Below, piece by piece: positions 9,704-18,753 of a DNA stretch of 64,000 nt. A model generated the notes under the pieces. That model was not told the origin of the DNA. It worked only from the letters and a program-made list of their open reading frames with translations, and did not search any database. The DNA is from Micromonospora chersina (lineage in GTDB: Bacteria > Actinomycetota > Actinomycetes > Mycobacteriales > Micromonosporaceae): the NCBI RefSeq assembly GCF_900091475.1, contig NZ_FMIB01000002.1, positions 2,542,001 to 2,606,000 on the forward strand. Reading direction: 5' to 3'. The position numbers and the translations under genes are program-made. Numbering within the stretch: the stretch's first letter is position 1; every line of letters begins with the position of its first letter.

Positions 9704-10852
9704 ATGAAGATCCTGCACACCTCCGACTGGCACGTCGGCAAGGTCCTCAAGGGGCAGTCCCGGGCCGAGGAGCACAAGCAGGTGCTCGCCCAGGTGATCG
9801 ACATCGCCCGGGTCGAGCGCCCCGACCTGGTCATCGTGGCCGGCGACCTCTACGACACCGCGGCGCCCACCCCGGAGGCGACCCGGCTGGTCACCCGGGC
9901 GCTCACCGCGCTGCGTCGCACCGGCGCCGACGTGGTGGCGATCGGCGGCAACCACGACAACGGCGCCGCGCTCGACGCGCTGCGCCCCTGGGCCGAGGCC
10001 GCCGGCATCACGCTGCGCGGCAGCGTCCGGGACAACCCGGCCGAGCACGTCATCGACGGCGTCACCCGCGACGGGGAGCGCTGGCAGGTCGCCGCGCTGC
10101 CCTTCCTCTCCCAGCGCTACGCCGTACGCGCCGTGGAGATGTACGAGCTGACCCCGGCCGAGGCCAACCAGACCTACGCCGACCACCTGGGGCGGGTGCT
10201 CGCCCGGCTGGCCGAGGGGTTCACCGAGCCGGACCGGGTGCACCTGGTCACCGCCCACGTCACGGTGGTCGGGGCGAGCACCGGCGGCGGCGAGCGCGAC
10301 GCGCACACCGTGCTCGGCTACGCGGTGCCGGCCACCGTCTTCCCGGGCAACGCGCACTACGTGGCCCTGGGCCACCTGCACCGCTCGCAGCGGGTGATCG
10401 GCCCCTGCCCGGTCCGCTACAGCGGCAGCCCGCTCGCCGTCGACTTCGGCGAGCAGGAGAACGTCGGGTCGGTGACGATCGTCGAGGTGACCGCGACGAC
10501 CGCCGCGCAGATCCGCGAGGTGCCGGTGCCCGGCGCCGTCCCGCTGCGCACGGTCCGCGGCACCCTGGCCCAGCTCGCCGAGATCGACGTGCCCGACGGC
10601 TGGCTGCGGGTCTACGTCCGCGAGCAGCCCCGCGCCGGCCTGCGCGAGGAGGTGCAGGAGCTGCTCCCCCGGGCGCTGGAGATCCGGATCGATCCGGAGC
10701 TGGTGCCGGCGCCGGGCAGCGGCACCCGCACCGCCCAGCGGGCCGGCCGCTCGCCGCGCGAGCTGTTCGCCGACTACCTGGACAGCCGGGGCCACGCCGA
10801 CGAGGACGTCCGGGAGCTCTTCGACGAGCTGCTCGAGGAGGTCGAGCACTGA
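9704..10852 (+). CDS. sbcD: Exonuclease SbcD (Mre11-type nuclease subunit)
   Basis: A 382-residue calcineurin-like phosphoesterase. The metal-binding motifs are all visible: HTSDWHVGK (5-13), GDLYD (about 47-51), GGNHDNG (about 84-90), and the C-terminal H of TAHV and GHLH. The C-terminal part is the capping and SbcC-binding region. With SbcC it forms the ATP-dependent complex that opens hairpins and processes double-strand ends. The stop overlaps the sbcC ATG by one base (TGATG), so the two subunits are translationally coupled. Confidence 0.96.
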   Translation: MKILHTSDWHVGKVLKGQSRAEEHKQVLAQVIDIARVERPDLVIVAGDLYDTAAPTPEATRLVTRALTALRRTGADVVAIGGNHDNGAALDALRPWAEAAGITLRGSVRDNPAEHVIDGVTRDGERWQVAALPFLSQRYAVRAVEMYELTPAEANQTYADHLGRVLARLAEGFTEPDRVHLVTAHVTVVGASTGGGERDAHTVLGYAVPATVFPGNAHYVALGHLHRSQRVIGPCPVRYSGSPLAVDFGEQENVGSVTIVEVTATTAAQIREVPVPGAVPLRTVRGTLAQLAEIDVPDGWLRVYVREQPRAGLREEVQELLPRALEIRIDPELVPAPGSGTRTAQRAGRSPRELFADYLDSRGHADEDVRELFDELLEEVEH

Positions 10853-13326
10853 TGCGGCCGATGCGGCTGGACATGGCGGGCTTCACCGTCTTCCGCGAGG
10901 AGACCACTGTCGACTTCACCGACGCGGACTTCTTCGCGCTGGTCGGGCCTACCGGCTCGGGCAAGTCGACGGTGCTCGACGCGATCTGCTTCGCCCTCTA
11001 CGGCACGGTCCCCCGCTGGGGCGGCGCCCGGGGGCTGGCCAACGCCCTCGCCCCGTCGGCCACCGAGGCGCGGGTGCGGCTGGTCTTCGAGTCCGCCGGC
11101 GACCGCTACGTGGCCACCCGGGTGGTCCGCCGGGACGGCCGGGGCACGGTGAAGACCGCCAACGCGGGCCTCCAGCTCATGCCGCCCGGGTTCGACGTCA
11201 CGAAGCTCGACACCGGGCTCAGCCCGGAGGACCTGGGCGAGGTGGTGGCCGGCACGCCGGCCGAGATGGAGCAGGCGGTGCTCGACGCGGTCGGGCTGCC
11301 GTACGAGCAGTTCACCAGTTGCGTGGTGCTGCCGCAGGGGCAGTTCGCCGACTTCCTGCACGCCAAGCCGGCCACCCGGCAGCAGATCCTGGTGAACCTC
11401 CTCGGGCTGGGCGTCTACGAGGAGGTGCAGAAGAAGGCCACCGAGCGCGCCGGGCAGGCCGAGGCGAAGCTGGAGGCGGTCGACAAGATGCTCGGCGGCC
11501 TCGCCGACGTCGACGAGGAGAGCCTGGCCGGCGCCCGGGAGCGCGTCGACCGGATGCGGGAGCTGGCCGGTGCCGTCGCGGCGGCCGTACCCGAGCTGGA
11601 GCGGGCGCGCGCGACGGCGCGCGAGCAGGCCGCGGCGCTCGCGGCGCTCGACGGCGAGCTGGCCGTGCTGGCCGGGGTCCGGCCGCCGGACGGGACCGCC
11701 GAGCTGGCCCGGGCGGTGGCCGCCGCACGGACGGCCGCCGACGAGGCCGCCACCGCGGTCGCCCTGGCCGAGGAGCGCGAGGAGAAGCTGCGCGGCGAGC
11801 TGGCCGCGGCCGGCGACGAGAGCGCGCTGCGCGTGCAGCTCAAGGCGTACGCCGACCGGGAGCGGCTGGCCGGCGACGCGGCGGCGGTCCGCGCGGCGGT
11901 GGACGCGGCGCAGGCCGAGCACGACGCGGCGGCCGGGGCGCTCGCCGCGGCCCGGGCCGAGGCCGAGCGGGCCGAGGCGGAGCTGGAGGCGGCGTTCCGG
12001 GCGCACGAGGAGGCGAAGGCCACCGACCAGGCGGTGGCGCTGCGGGCGCACCTGGTCGACGGCGGCCCCTGCCCGGTCTGCGAGCAGCCGGTGCCCAAGG
12101 TGCCGGCCGTGCCCAAGGGCTCGGCGGTGGCCCGGGCGCTCGCGGCCGGCAAGGCGGCCCGGGCGGCCAGCGAGGCCGCCAAGCGGGTGGTGCAGGAGCG
12201 CGACGCGGCCGCCCGGGAGCTGGACCGGGTGCTGCTGCGCGCCCGCGCCGAGCACGACCAGCTCGGAGCCCGGCTGGCCGAGCTGGACGGGCAGCTCGCC
12301 GGGGCGGCCACGCCGGAGGCGCTGCGCGAATCGCTGGCCGAGCACGCCCGGCTGCGCCGGGCGCTGGAGGAGGCGGCGGGGGCGGTGCGCGCCGGCCGTG
12401 ACGCCGCGCGCCGGGCCCGCGGCAACCTGGACGGCGCGCAGGAGCGGCTGCGCCGGGCCTGGCGGGACTTCGACACCGTCCGCGACGGGCTGGCCCGGTT
12501 CGGCCCGCCGGCCGCCGACCGCGACGACGTGGCCGCCGCCTGGACGGCCCTCGCGGGCTGGGCCGGCGAGCAGGCCGGGCGGCGGCGCGCCGACCGGGCC
12601 GGGCTGGCCGCCGCCGTCGACGCGGCGGAGGCCGCTGCGGGCCAGGTGGCGGAGCGGATCGGCGGGCTCTTCGACGCGGCCGGGCTGGCCGCGCCGGAGG
12701 ATCCGCAGCGCGACGCCGCGGTGGCGGTGGAGCGGGCCGAGGCGGAGCTGCGCCGGCTGGAGGAGCGCCGCGAGCAGGCCGCGGAGCTGCGCGAGCAGCG
12801 GGCGGGCCACGAGCGGCAGGCCCGGGTGGCCCGCGCGCTCGCCGGGCACCTGCGGGCCAACAACTTCGAGCGCTGGCTGCTGGCCGAGGCGCTGGACCTG
12901 CTTGTCGACGGCGCCTCGCGGATCCTGCGCGAGCTGTCCGGTGGCCAGTACGACCTGGTGCACGACAAGGGCGAGTTCTTCGTGGTCGACCACCACGACG
13001 CCGGGCTGCGGCGCGGGGTGCGCACCCTCTCCGGCGGGGAGACGTTCCAGGCGTCGCTGGCCCTGGCGCTGGCGCTGTCCGAGCAGCTCGCCGGGATGTC
13101 GACGAGCGCCGCCAGCCTGGAGTCGATAGTCCTCGACGAGGGCTTCGGCACGCTGGACGCGGCGACCCTCGACACGGTGGCGGCCACCCTGGAGAACCTG
13201 GCCGCCCGGGGCGACCGGATGGTCGGCGTGGTCACCCACGTGCCGGCGCTCGCCGAGCGGATCCCGGTCCGCTTCGTGGTCCGCAAGGACGCCCGCACCG
13301 CCCGCGTCGAGCGGACCGGCCTGTGA
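10852..13326 (+). CDS. sbcC: Exonuclease SbcC (Rad50-type ATPase)
   Basis: An 824-residue SMC-like ATPase. The Walker A GPTGSGKST is at about 32-40. Long alanine/glutamate-rich coiled coils flank a zinc hook CPVC at about 407-410. The signature TLSGGETF is near 725, and the Walker B/D-loop IVLDEGFGTLD is near 760. It dimerises through the hook and drives SbcD nuclease at DNA ends. It is shorter than E. coli SbcC (about 1050), as usual in actinobacteria, because of shorter coils. It is followed after 61 bp by the NurA-like gene. Confidence 0.96.
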   Translation: MRPMRLDMAGFTVFREETTVDFTDADFFALVGPTGSGKSTVLDAICFALYGTVPRWGGARGLANALAPSATEARVRLVFESAGDRYVATRVVRRDGRGTVKTANAGLQLMPPGFDVTKLDTGLSPEDLGEVVAGTPAEMEQAVLDAVGLPYEQFTSCVVLPQGQFADFLHAKPATRQQILVNLLGLGVYEEVQKKATERAGQAEAKLEAVDKMLGGLADVDEESLAGARERVDRMRELAGAVAAAVPELERARATAREQAAALAALDGELAVLAGVRPPDGTAELARAVAAARTAADEAATAVALAEEREEKLRGELAAAGDESALRVQLKAYADRERLAGDAAAVRAAVDAAQAEHDAAAGALAAARAEAERAEAELEAAFRAHEEAKATDQAVALRAHLVDGGPCPVCEQPVPKVPAVPKGSAVARALAAGKAARAASEAAKRVVQERDAAARELDRVLLRARAEHDQLGARLAELDGQLAGAATPEALRESLAEHARLRRALEEAAGAVRAGRDAARRARGNLDGAQERLRRAWRDFDTVRDGLARFGPPAADRDDVAAAWTALAGWAGEQAGRRRADRAGLAAAVDAAEAAAGQVAERIGGLFDAAGLAAPEDPQRDAAVAVERAEAELRRLEERREQAAELREQRAGHERQARVARALAGHLRANNFERWLLAEALDLLVDGASRILRELSGGQYDLVHDKGEFFVVDHHDAGLRRGVRTLSGGETFQASLALALALSEQLAGMSTSAASLESIVLDEGFGTLDAATLDTVAATLENLAARGDRMVGVVTHVPALAERIPVRFVVRKDARTARVERTGL

Positions 13327-13387
13327 GCGCGAGGAGTGCGGCGCCCCGCGGTCGCGGACGGCAGGCCGGCACCGTGAGGAGCGCCGC

Positions 13388-14368
13388 GTGACGGGACCGT
13401 CGGGGGCGGGCGCCCGGTTCTTCGTCGACGCGTGGGACCCGGCGTACGGGGCGTCGTTCGAGGCGTCCGGCGGGGGCGGGCCGGCCGCGCCGAGCAGCGC
13501 CCAGGTCGACGCCGACGTCGAGTTGTCCGCCACCGACTGGCGGGCCGTCGACGTCCGCCGCGACGTCGCGGCCCCGGACGTGGTGCTGCTGGTCGACGGA
13601 GTGCGCCGGATCGACGCCAGCGTCTGGACGGCCGAGGACGACGGCGGCTCCTTCCCGGGCATCGCGGCCTCGTACGCCGCCGGGGTGGTCCGGTGCGACC
13701 TGGAGCGGGGCGCGGCGGAGCTGGCCGGCACCCGGGTGGGCCGGGGACTGTTCACCGCCAGCCCCTCGGCGCAGGACGTGGTGGCCGGCGCGATCCGCTA
13801 CCCGGTGCACCGGGTGAGCGGCACCGGCGAGCTGAGCAAGCTGCCGGCCGCCGTGCAGGGCCCGCTGACCGCGCTGGAGGTGGCGGTCTCCGACGCGGTG
13901 CGCACCGACGGCGACCTGCTGGTGGTGGACGGGCCGCTGCGCAGCCGGCGGAACCTGCCCCGCACCCTGGGTTACATCAAGACGCAGCACAGCCAGTACC
14001 TGGACGGCCGGCTCACGGCGGTGGTCACGGGGCTGGCCCCGGGGCAGCGCTGCCCGGTGTTCCGGCTGGGCACGGCGTGGGGCGGCTACTCGTGGTATCT
14101 GCGGCTGCCCGTGGCCGGCGGCGCGCCCTGGGCGGGCGTCGTGCGGGTGGAGTGCTCCGCCGACCTGACCGAGGCCGAGGCGATCGAGCTGGCCGACCTG
14201 TCCCTGGTCACGCTGCCCCGGTTCGCCTCCACCCCGTACAAGGACCCGCGCGCCCCGCAGAACCTCATCCCGATCGCCGGCCTGGAGCGCCGGCTGCGCG
14301 GGATGCTCGGCGACGCCCGCCTGCTGCACCGGGTGCTCACCGCGGCGGCCCGGGGGATCCGGCGCTGA
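13388..14368 (+). CDS. NurA-like nuclease domain protein
   Basis: A 326-residue protein starting at a GTG preceded by GAGGAG. It has a first acidic strand, VVLLVDGVRRIDA (about residues 60-72), a second, DLLVVDGPL (about 178-186), a conserved lysine-containing GYIKTQHSQYL, and a C-terminal YKDPRAPQNLIPIAGLE block. This arrangement, Asp-Gly strands followed by a C-terminal helix with a conserved loop, matches NurA 5'-3' nucleases. Overall similarity is low, so the call leans on context, since HerA, the partner of NurA, opens this operon. It is coupled to the next gene by TGATG. Confidence 0.65.
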   Translation: MTGPSGAGARFFVDAWDPAYGASFEASGGGGPAAPSSAQVDADVELSATDWRAVDVRRDVAAPDVVLLVDGVRRIDASVWTAEDDGGSFPGIAASYAAGVVRCDLERGAAELAGTRVGRGLFTASPSAQDVVAGAIRYPVHRVSGTGELSKLPAAVQGPLTALEVAVSDAVRTDGDLLVVDGPLRSRRNLPRTLGYIKTQHSQYLDGRLTAVVTGLAPGQRCPVFRLGTAWGGYSWYLRLPVAGGAPWAGVVRVECSADLTEAEAIELADLSLVTLPRFASTPYKDPRAPQNLIPIAGLERRLRGMLGDARLLHRVLTAAARGIRR

Positions 14369-15225
14369 TGGGCCGGCGACGCGGCGCCGACCGGGCGGTC
14401 GTGCCTGTCGACACCGGGCAGGCCGAGCTGGTGCCCGACCCGGACCGGCCGGGCTCCTGGACGCTGCTGCTCGACGGGGCGCCGCAGTCGCATGTGGACC
14501 TCGCCGACCCCACCCACCTGGAGTTCGAGTACGTCCGGCGGCTGGCCGCCGCGATCGACCTGGTGGCGCCGGCCGGTGCGCCGCTGCGGGTGCTGCACCT
14601 GGGCGGCGGCGCGCTCACGCTGCCCCGCTACGTGCAGGCCACCCGCCCCGGCTCCACGCAGCGGGTGTCCGAGGTGGACGGCGCCCTGGTGGACCTGGTC
14701 CGGCGGGAGCTGCCGTGGCCGGCCGACCCCCGGCTGCGGGTCCGGGTGGCCGACGCCCGGGCCACCCTGACGTCGAGCCGGGACGGCAGCTACGACGTGG
14801 TGGTCGCGGACGTCTTCGCCGGCGCCCGCACCCCGGCCCACCTGACCTCGGTGGAGTACGCCGCCGAGGTGGCCCGGGTGCTCCGGCCCGACGGCTGCTA
14901 CCTGGCGAACGTCGCCGACGGCCCGCCGTTGCGGCACGCGCGCGGGCAGGTCGCCACGGTCCGCACCGTGCTGCCCCGGGCCTGCCTGGTCGGCGACGCG
15001 GCGGTGCTCCGCGGCCGGCGCTACGGCAACCTGGTGCTCGTCGCGTCCCGTGTGGAGCCGCCGGTGCCGGAGCTGACCCGGCGGGCCGCCGGCGACTGGT
15101 TCCCGGGGCGGGTGCTGGCCGGCGCCGAGCTGGACCGGTTCGCCGGGGGCGCGCCGGTGGTCCACGACGCCGACGCCACCGACTCCACCCCGCCTCCGCC
15201 CGGAATTTTTTCCGTCCGGCGTTGA
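14368..15225 (+). CDS. Spermidine synthase-like methyltransferase-fold protein
   Basis: A 285-residue protein of the PABS/SAM-methyltransferase fold. The nucleotide-binding LHLGGGALTLPRY sits near residue 73. The acidic SEVDGALVDL follows, and YDVVVADVFAGARTPAHLTS carries the family's catalytic-loop position. Stand-alone actinobacterial members lack proven aminopropyl-transfer activity. It is translationally coupled to the NurA-like gene (one-base overlap), which ties it to the repair operon, though no functional link is known. Confidence 0.82.
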   Translation: MGRRRGADRAVVPVDTGQAELVPDPDRPGSWTLLLDGAPQSHVDLADPTHLEFEYVRRLAAAIDLVAPAGAPLRVLHLGGGALTLPRYVQATRPGSTQRVSEVDGALVDLVRRELPWPADPRLRVRVADARATLTSSRDGSYDVVVADVFAGARTPAHLTSVEYAAEVARVLRPDGCYLANVADGPPLRHARGQVATVRTVLPRACLVGDAAVLRGRRYGNLVLVASRVEPPVPELTRRAAGDWFPGRVLAGAELDRFAGGAPVVHDADATDSTPPPPGIFSVRR

Positions 15226-15308
15226 TCCGCTCGGCGGGCCGCTCCGTATCACCGGGCGGCCATGCCCGTGGGGGGTCGGCTGATGTCATTGGACACCGGA
15301 GGTCTTGC

Positions 15309-16007
15309 ATGCACGCGGTGGCGGCCGGCTGGCACGGCGAGGTGGCGAGGCCCGAGTGGATGTTCGCCCGGGCCCAGCCCCGTTCGCGCGAGTCGCGGTC
15401 GGGCCGGGGGGTCGACGCCCGTCCCTCGGATCGCCAGAATGACCCGGTGACGCCGCGACCGGCGCCCGGACGCCACCAGGCGACGTCCACCGAGGCGAGC
15501 CACTCCGACCAGCTGATCCGGCTGCTCTACGCCGAGCACGCGGGGCCGCTGCTGATGTTCGTGATGCGGCTGACCGGCGGGGACCGGCAGCGCGCCGAGG
15601 ACATCGTGCAGGAGACGCTGCTGCGGGCCTGGCGCAACGCGCACCGGCTGGGCGTCCAGGGCCAGGGCTCGCTGCGCCCCTGGCTGGTCACGGTGGCCCG
15701 GCGGATCGCCATCGACGAGCACCGCAGCGAGCAGGCCCGCCCGGCGGAGACGTACGACCGGGACCTGACCGCGTTCGCCGAGGCGGACAGCACCGACCGG
15801 GTGCTGCGCACGATGACCGTGGCCGACGCGCTGCGTACGCTGAGCCAGTCGCACCGGGAGATCCTGGTGGCGACGTACTTCCGGGGGCGTACCGTGCCCG
15901 AGGCGGCCGAGGAGCTGGGCCTTCCGCTCGGCACCGCGAAGTCGCGGGTCTACTACGCGCTGCGCGCGCTGCGCACGGCTCTGCAGGAGAGGGGGGTGAC
16001 GGAATGA
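15309..16007 (+). CDS. ECF RNA polymerase sigma factor
   Basis: A sigma-70 family factor. Region 2 has LIRLLYAEHAGPLLMFV and AEDIVQETLLRAW, and region 4 has GRTVPEAAEELGLPLGTAKSRV. Two starts are possible. ATG 15309 has GGAGG six bases upstream and gives 232 residues with a poorly conserved basic leader. GTG 15447 gives 186 residues, the usual length for this SigE/SigL-like class, but has a weak ribosome-binding site. The coding region is certain and the start is not. It overlaps the anti-sigma gene by ATGA, so the two are co-translated. Confidence 0.9.
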   Translation: MHAVAAGWHGEVARPEWMFARAQPRSRESRSGRGVDARPSDRQNDPVTPRPAPGRHQATSTEASHSDQLIRLLYAEHAGPLLMFVMRLTGGDRQRAEDIVQETLLRAWRNAHRLGVQGQGSLRPWLVTVARRIAIDEHRSEQARPAETYDRDLTAFAEADSTDRVLRTMTVADALRTLSQSHREILVATYFRGRTVPEAAEELGLPLGTAKSRVYYALRALRTALQERGVTE

Positions 16008-16789
16008 GCCGGGCCGACCACATGGACGTGGCCGCGTACGCGCTCGGCGTGCTGGACCCGCAGGACGCGGAACGGTTCGAGGAGCACCTCGCCACCTGCT
16101 GGGCCTGCGCGGCCGAGCTGGAGACGATGGTCCCGGTGGTGGGGCTGCTCTCCGGCATCGACGGCGAGGCGATGGCCGCGCTGGAGCAGACGCACACCGA
16201 TCCGGCGCTGCTGGACCGTACCCTCATGGCGGTCCGCCGGGACCGGCGGCGGACCCGGATGCGGCAGATCCTCGCCGCGGCGGCGGCCGTGGTGGTGTTC
16301 GGCGGCCTGAGCGGCGCCGGCATCGCCGGTGTGTTCGGCGGCGACGACGGGAAGCGGATCCCGCAGGCCGAGCCGACGCTGACCGCGCCGATCACCGCCC
16401 CGCCCTCCCCCGGGCCGACGGCGTCGGGGCCGGGCATCGGAGGCAACGAGCAGGAGGGCGACCAGCACGACGCCACCGACCCGGGCACCGGCGTGAAGAC
16501 CACCATGTGGCTGGCGTCGAAGGAGTACGGCACCCAGATCGACCTCCAGCTCACCCGCCTGCCCGGCCCGCGCACCTGCCGGCTCGTGGTGGTCCGGAAG
16601 AACGCCACAAGCGAGGTCGTCTCCACCTGGTCGGTGCCGGGCGGCGGCTACGGCACGAACACCAACCAGCTTCCGCTGGAGCTGAGCGCGTCCACCTCGG
16701 CGCCGCTCAAGGACATCGAGAAGATCCAGGTGCAGTCGGTCGACGTCAACGGGGTCGCCAGCCCGCTGGTGACGGTGGCCGACCTCTGA
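16004..16789 (+). CDS. Transmembrane zinc-finger anti-sigma factor
   Basis: A 261-residue protein. The N-terminal zf-HC2 anti-sigma domain holds the H-x3-C-x2-C motif in HLATCWACAAELE (residues about 28-40). One membrane helix follows at about 88-108 (QILAAAAAVVVFGG), then a Pro/Ser-rich linker and an extracytoplasmic domain of about 110 residues. It would hold the preceding ECF sigma at the membrane until an external signal releases it. The start overlaps the sigma stop by four bases. Confidence 0.92.
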   Translation: MSRADHMDVAAYALGVLDPQDAERFEEHLATCWACAAELETMVPVVGLLSGIDGEAMAALEQTHTDPALLDRTLMAVRRDRRRTRMRQILAAAAAVVVFGGLSGAGIAGVFGGDDGKRIPQAEPTLTAPITAPPSPGPTASGPGIGGNEQEGDQHDATDPGTGVKTTMWLASKEYGTQIDLQLTRLPGPRTCRLVVVRKNATSEVVSTWSVPGGGYGTNTNQLPLELSASTSAPLKDIEKIQVQSVDVNGVASPLVTVADL

Positions 16790-16804
16790 TCCCGCCGGGA
16801 CGCC

Positions 16805-16833
16805 GGCGCCGGGCAGCGACACCGCCCGGCGCC
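16805..16833 (+). terminator. Hairpin after the sigma/anti-sigma operon
   Basis: GGCGCCGGGC (16805-16814) and GCCCGGCGCC (16824-16833) form a perfect 10-bp stem with a 9-nt loop just after the anti-sigma stop. There is no long U-tract, which is usual for high-GC actinobacteria. The terminator role is inferred from position. Confidence 0.6.
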
Positions 16834-16994
16834 GTTCCGTCGTGCCCGGGGTCGTCACCCCGACGTGCTCCCCCACGCGCCGCCGGCCGGATCGGTTCAA
16901 CGGATCCACTGTGAAATGGAGCACCCTTTTCTCTTCAACCTTGACAGCACACCGCCCGTACTACCCGGCGAACTGCCAAGAACGAGGAGGGCAC

Positions 16995-17642
16995 GTGGCA
17001 CACCTGAAGCGGACGACCGTCATCGTCGCGAGCGCGATGGTCGCACTAACGGCCTGCGCCCCCGCGGGCTACGACGGGGCGAACTCGAGCGCGGCCGAGC
17101 CGGTCGCCGTCGCCGCGGCCGAACCCACCGCGTCGGCCGAACCGGAAGCCTCCGCGTCCCCGGACGCGCCCGCCGACGACAAGGCGCCCCCGTCCGACGT
17201 GAAGCTCACCGACGAACTGGTCGGCAAGAAGCTGCCCCGGATGGGCCAGGTCGTCACCGACCAGGACGGCTGGGTGCTGTACCGGTTCGACAAGGACTCG
17301 GCCGACCCGCCGCAGTCCAACTGCGTGGACAAGTGCGCCCAGGTCTGGCCGCCCGCGCTGACCGACGGCAACCCGCAACTCCAGGGCGTCTCCGACGACA
17401 AGGTCGGCACGGTCACCCGCCAGGACGGCACCCGGCAACTCACCATCGGGGGCTGGCCGGTCTACCGCTACATCGGCGACAAGAAGCCGGGCCAGTGGAA
17501 GGGCCAGGGCGTCGGCGGCACCTGGTTCGTCGTCGACCCGAACGGCAAGAAGAACCTCACCTGCCTGCCCACCGGCACCCCGAAGGCGGTCGCCCCGCCG
17601 GCGTCGGGCGACTCGGGCGGCGACTCGGGCTACTCGTACTGA
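16995..17642 (+). CDS. Secreted lipoprotein with COG4315-type repeats
   Basis: A 215-residue lipoprotein. The signal peptide ends in the lipobox VALTAC (Cys about 21), followed by an Ala/Glu/Pro-rich linker. Two copies of the secreted repeat of unknown function follow, in which VTDQDGWVLYRF and LTIGGWPVYRY are the recognisable strands, with a disulfide-type CVDKC between. The GTG start at 16995 has GAGGAGG upstream. Its position directly after an ECF sigma/anti-sigma pair suggests it belongs to that regulon. Related proteins are anchored on the outer face of the membrane, and their role is unknown. Confidence 0.88.
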   Translation: MAHLKRTTVIVASAMVALTACAPAGYDGANSSAAEPVAVAAAEPTASAEPEASASPDAPADDKAPPSDVKLTDELVGKKLPRMGQVVTDQDGWVLYRFDKDSADPPQSNCVDKCAQVWPPALTDGNPQLQGVSDDKVGTVTRQDGTRQLTIGGWPVYRYIGDKKPGQWKGQGVGGTWFVVDPNGKKNLTCLPTGTPKAVAPPASGDSGGDSGYSY

Positions 17643-17742
17643 CGGAACCCCGGACACGGTGGCCGGTCGCAGCCGGGGAGGGCGCGGCCGGCCACCGTCG
17701 TGGACCCGGGACAGCGGCGATCCGGCAGCCCCGCGTCCCGGC

Positions 17743-17773
17743 GCGGCGCCGGCCCGGTACGGGCCGGCGCCGC
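17743..17773. terminator. 14-bp perfect hairpin terminator
   Basis: GCGGCGCCGGCCCG (17743-17756) pairs perfectly with 17760-17773 around a GTA loop, followed by a CCCCC-TT-rich stretch. It sits between the lipoprotein gene and the glycosylase gene and probably ends transcription of the former. Confidence 0.75.
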
Positions 17774-17838
17774 CCCCTTCTCCAGGTAGCGACGCGGGCC
17801 GGCGCCGTCGTGGTGGGGGCACGTGGCAGAGTGGCGGG

Positions 17839-18753
17839 GTGACCTCCCCCGCCGCCCGCCGTACGCTGCGCCCCCCGGCCGGCTACCGGCTGGCCGCCTC
17901 GGTCCGGGCCCTCACCTTCAGCCCGTACGACCCGTGCGCCCGGATCGCCGCCGGCAGCTTCTGGTGGGCCACCCGCACCCCGGCCGGCCCGGCCACCCTC
18001 GCGCTGCGCCCCGCCGCCGGTGAACTGGTCGCCGAGGGCTACGGCCCCGGTGCGGACTGGGTGGTCGAGCGGGCCGACGCGGTCGCGGGGCTCCGCGACG
18101 ACCTGACCGGGTTCGCCGCGCTGGCCGGCGCGCACCCGCTGGTGGCCCGGCTGGCCCGCGAGCACCAGGGGCTGCGGATGCCCGCCACCGGCCAGGTCTT
18201 CCCCCGGCTGCTGCGCGCCGTCTTCGAGCAGAAGGTCACCGGCAAGGAGGCGTACCGGGCGTACGCGGCGACCGTGCGGCACTTCCGCGAGCCGGCGCCG
18301 GGGCCGCTGCAACCGCTGCTGCTGCCGCCCGAGGCGGCCGCGGTGGCGGCCACGCCGTACTGGGTCTTCCACCCGTTCGGGGTGGAGCAGCGGCGAGCCG
18401 ACACGCTGCGCCGGGCGGCCGCCGTCGCGGACCGGCTGGAACGCTGCGCCGACGCCGCCGAGGCCACCCGCCGGCTCACCGCGATCGCCGGCATCGGGCC
18501 GTGGACCGCCGCCGAGGTGGTCCGGATCGCGTACGGGGACCCGGACGCGGTGAGCGTCGGCGACTACCACGTTCCCAACACGGTGGCCTGGGCGCTGGCC
18601 GGGGAGCCGCGCGGCGACGACGCCCGGATGCTGGCCCTCCTCGAACCGTTCCGGGGCCACCGCGGACGGGTCTGTGTCCTGCTGGAGGCCGCCGGTATCC
18701 AGGCGCCGAAGTACGGGCCACGCGCCCCGATCCGCTCCTTCGCCGGCTACTGA
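17839..18753 (+). CDS. AlkA-like DNA-3-methyladenine glycosylase (HhH-GPD)
   Basis: A 304-residue protein. The N-terminal half has the AlkA-type beta region (LTFSPYDPCARIAAGSFWW). The C-terminal HhH-GPD domain has VFEQKVTGKEA, the helix-hairpin-helix IAGIGPWTAAEV, and the catalytic aspartate in SVGDYH. It would excise alkylated bases to start base-excision repair. The GTG start at 17839 has only a weak ribosome-binding site. Its last seven bases overlap the end of the convergent DUF1990 gene. Confidence 0.88.
   Translation: MTSPAARRTLRPPAGYRLAASVRALTFSPYDPCARIAAGSFWWATRTPAGPATLALRPAAGELVAEGYGPGADWVVERADAVAGLRDDLTGFAALAGAHPLVARLAREHQGLRMPATGQVFPRLLRAVFEQKVTGKEAYRAYAATVRHFREPAPGPLQPLLLPPEAAAVAATPYWVFHPFGVEQRRADTLRRAAAVADRLERCADAAEATRRLTAIAGIGPWTAAEVVRIAYGDPDAVSVGDYHVPNTVAWALAGEPRGDDARMLALLEPFRGHRGRVCVLLEAAGIQAPKYGPRAPIRSFAGY

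Noticed and set aside
15226..15308. A separate gene between the spermidine-synthase-like gene and the ECF sigma gene
   Set aside because: Too short and without a start signal; probably the sigma promoter and leader.
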